DNA of 64,000 nucleotides from contig NZ_CP021033.1 in NCBI RefSeq assembly GCF_002117485.1, positions 825,016 to 889,015 on the forward strand. Reading direction: 5' to 3'. The DNA comes from Rhizobium sp. NXC14. GTDB taxonomy: Bacteria > Pseudomonadota > Alphaproteobacteria > Rhizobiales > Rhizobiaceae. The notes beneath the pieces were generated by a model. That model made no database searches. It was given only the letters and a program-made list of their open reading frames with translations, and was not told where the DNA came from. The position numbers were made by a program, and so were the translations under genes. Each line of letters opens with the position of its first letter. The first letter of the stretch is position 1. Below, piece by piece: positions 62,672 through 64,000 of this stretch.

Positions 62672-64000
62672 ATGGAGAGTGACTATGTGACGACGCCCTT
62701 CGGGCGGCGGCCGATGTTGCTTGCCATGCTGCTGAAACAGCGGCGTGGCGAGGCGATCGCGGCCGGAACGACGCGCAACAAATGGAAGCTGTTCCGATCG
62801 GTCTGCGAGGCGCGGGCAGGGCTGGATATCACCGACCGGGCGCTGACGGTGCTTGATGCGCTGCTGAGTTTTTATCCCGAGGATGAACTCTCCAGCGACA
62901 AACCGCTGGTGGTCTTTCCCTCGAACGCGCAGCTTTCGCTCAGAGCCCGCGGCATGGCCGCCGCCACCTTGCGCCGGCATCTTGCCCTGCTGGTGGAAGC
63001 CGGCCTCATCTCCCGCAAGGACAGCCCGAACGGCAAGCGTTATGTGCGCCGCAGCCGGGAAGTCGGGATCGATGAGGCCTACGGCTTCAGCCTCGCCCCG
63101 CTTCTCGCCCGCGCCGGCGAAATCGAGACGATGGCGGCGCGCATCGCGGCTGACCGGCAGATGCTGCGTAGTCTGAAGGAGCGGCTGACGATCCGCCGGC
63201 GCGACATCGCCAAGCTGATTTCCGCAGCCGTCGAGGAAGCGGTTGCGGGAGATTGGGAGCGCGTGTCCTCAATGTTCCATTCTATCCTGCAGCGGATTCC
63301 GCGAGCCGCGACGATCGAAAATCTCACGCCCGTCCTCAAAGACCTTGAGACAATCCGCACAGATATCGTCAACCTGTTGGAGCTGCACGAGAAAACGCAG
63401 ATGGCGAGCACCAGTGAATCCCAGATTGAGCGCCACATACAGAATTCTCAGACCGAATCCCTATCTGAATCTGAACCGCGCTTGGAAACGGGGACGACGC
63501 CGGCGGGGCAGGCCGACCGGGATCAGCAACCGGGGACGAGTCCGCACGATGATGGGCCGAAAGCGCAAACAGGCGGCGGGGAGGGATCGCGCCTCGCCGT
63601 TCGGCCAAGGGCAGGCGAACTTCAATCCTTCCCGCTCGCCACTGTTCTCCAGGCCTGCCCCGACATCATGGACTACGGCCCGGGCGGCAAGGTCGGCAGC
63701 TGGCGGGATCTTATGACGGCGGCTGTCGTCATACGTTCGATGCTGGCCGTAAGCCCCTCGGCCTATGAGGCGGCGTCAGGCGTGATGGGACCGGAAAATG
63801 CCGCTACCGTCATGGCCTGCATCCTGCAAAGGGGAGGGTGCATCAACTCCGCCGGAGGCTATCTCAGGGACCTGACGCGACGCACCGAACGGGGTGAATT
63901 TGCGCTCGGCCCGATGCTGATGGCGCTGCTGCGCGCGAAAAGCTCTGGTGTTAGCCTGACCGGAACGTGCCCGCGCTTACATCACGCAGCGTCGCGATAG
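62672..64000 (+). CDS. repC: Plasmid replication initiator RepC
   Basis: This 442-residue initiator has the RepC head (VTTPFGRRPMLLAMLLKQRR), the core (LDALLSFYP, LVVFPSNAQLSLRARGMAAATLRRHLALLVEAGLI), and the C-terminal end (AGGYLRDLTRRTERGEFALGPML). RepC initiates replication, with the origin inside the gene in this family. A GTG nine bases upstream is an alternative start. The stop TAG is the last three bases of the window, so the gene is complete. Confidence 0.93.
   Translation: MESDYVTTPFGRRPMLLAMLLKQRRGEAIAAGTTRNKWKLFRSVCEARAGLDITDRALTVLDALLSFYPEDELSSDKPLVVFPSNAQLSLRARGMAAATLRRHLALLVEAGLISRKDSPNGKRYVRRSREVGIDEAYGFSLAPLLARAGEIETMAARIAADRQMLRSLKERLTIRRRDIAKLISAAVEEAVAGDWERVSSMFHSILQRIPRAATIENLTPVLKDLETIRTDIVNLLELHEKTQMASTSESQIERHIQNSQTESLSESEPRLETGTTPAGQADRDQQPGTSPHDDGPKAQTGGGEGSRLAVRPRAGELQSFPLATVLQACPDIMDYGPGGKVGSWRDLMTAAVVIRSMLAVSPSAYEAASGVMGPENAATVMACILQRGGCINSAGGYLRDLTRRTERGEFALGPMLMALLRAKSSGVSLTGTCPRLHHAASR

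Noticed and set aside
1..64000. tRNA, rRNA and CRISPR arrays
   Set aside because: No cloverleaf-like tRNA ends, rRNA blocks or regularly spaced repeats were noticed by eye. A dedicated scan such as tRNAscan-SE or a CRISPR finder would settle it.

Overview
The window looks like part of a rhizobial (Rhizobium/Agrobacterium-type) repABC plasmid. It is GC-rich and ends with a complete repA-repB-repC replication and partition operon, including the antisense RNA site between repB and repC. It carries a plasmid-type VirB type IV secretion operon and many accessory metabolic genes. No tRNA, rRNA, CRISPR array, relaxase gene or virD4/traG coupling protein was seen.

Positions 1-23390 are an accessory redox and signalling region. 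It holds five short-chain dehydrogenases (SDRs) plus one frameshifted SDR, two quinone-type oxidoreductases, an AhpD-like protein, a cupin, an antibiotic-biosynthesis-type monooxygenase, two MFS transporters, a metallo-beta-lactamase-fold lactonase candidate, and regulators of the HxlR (two), LysR, AraC and GlxA types. The most unusual locus is at 5131-9019. An 850-residue protein there joins a complete MFS transporter to a PAS-like segment and a histidine kinase. It is divergent from a FixJ-type response regulator, and a lone receiver-domain protein lies next to that. At 23160-25873 a glcG-like gene is cut by an IS21-family element (istAB).

Positions 25874-48475 are the plasmid backbone. It contains DUF736, WGR, SLOG/DUF2493, Toprim, DUF1173, DUF932 and large ParB-like genes, a Xre-RES toxin-antitoxin pair, and a VapBC pair. 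The minus-strand operon runs trbM-like-virB1-B2-B3-B4-B5-eex-B6-B7-B8-B9-B10-B11 and is divergent from a small winged-helix protein that may be an RctA-like repressor. At 48300-50860 the 5' end of the large parB, its upstream leader and a 62-residue lipoprotein gene occur twice, as an intact copy and a decayed copy, with a peroxiredoxin-like gene between them.

Positions 50991-59965 are a sugar or polyol uptake island: an ABC importer (binding protein, two permeases, ATPase), two ROK-family regulators, a Gfo/Idh/MocA oxidoreductase and a TIM-barrel sugar isomerase/epimerase. A strong hairpin then separates it from repABC (60206-64000). The repC stop codon is the last base of the window.

All calls come from reading the sequence and recalling family motifs; no database search was run. 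Coding starts were moved to internal ATG, GTG or TTG codons where a ribosome binding site or the known family N-terminus supported this.
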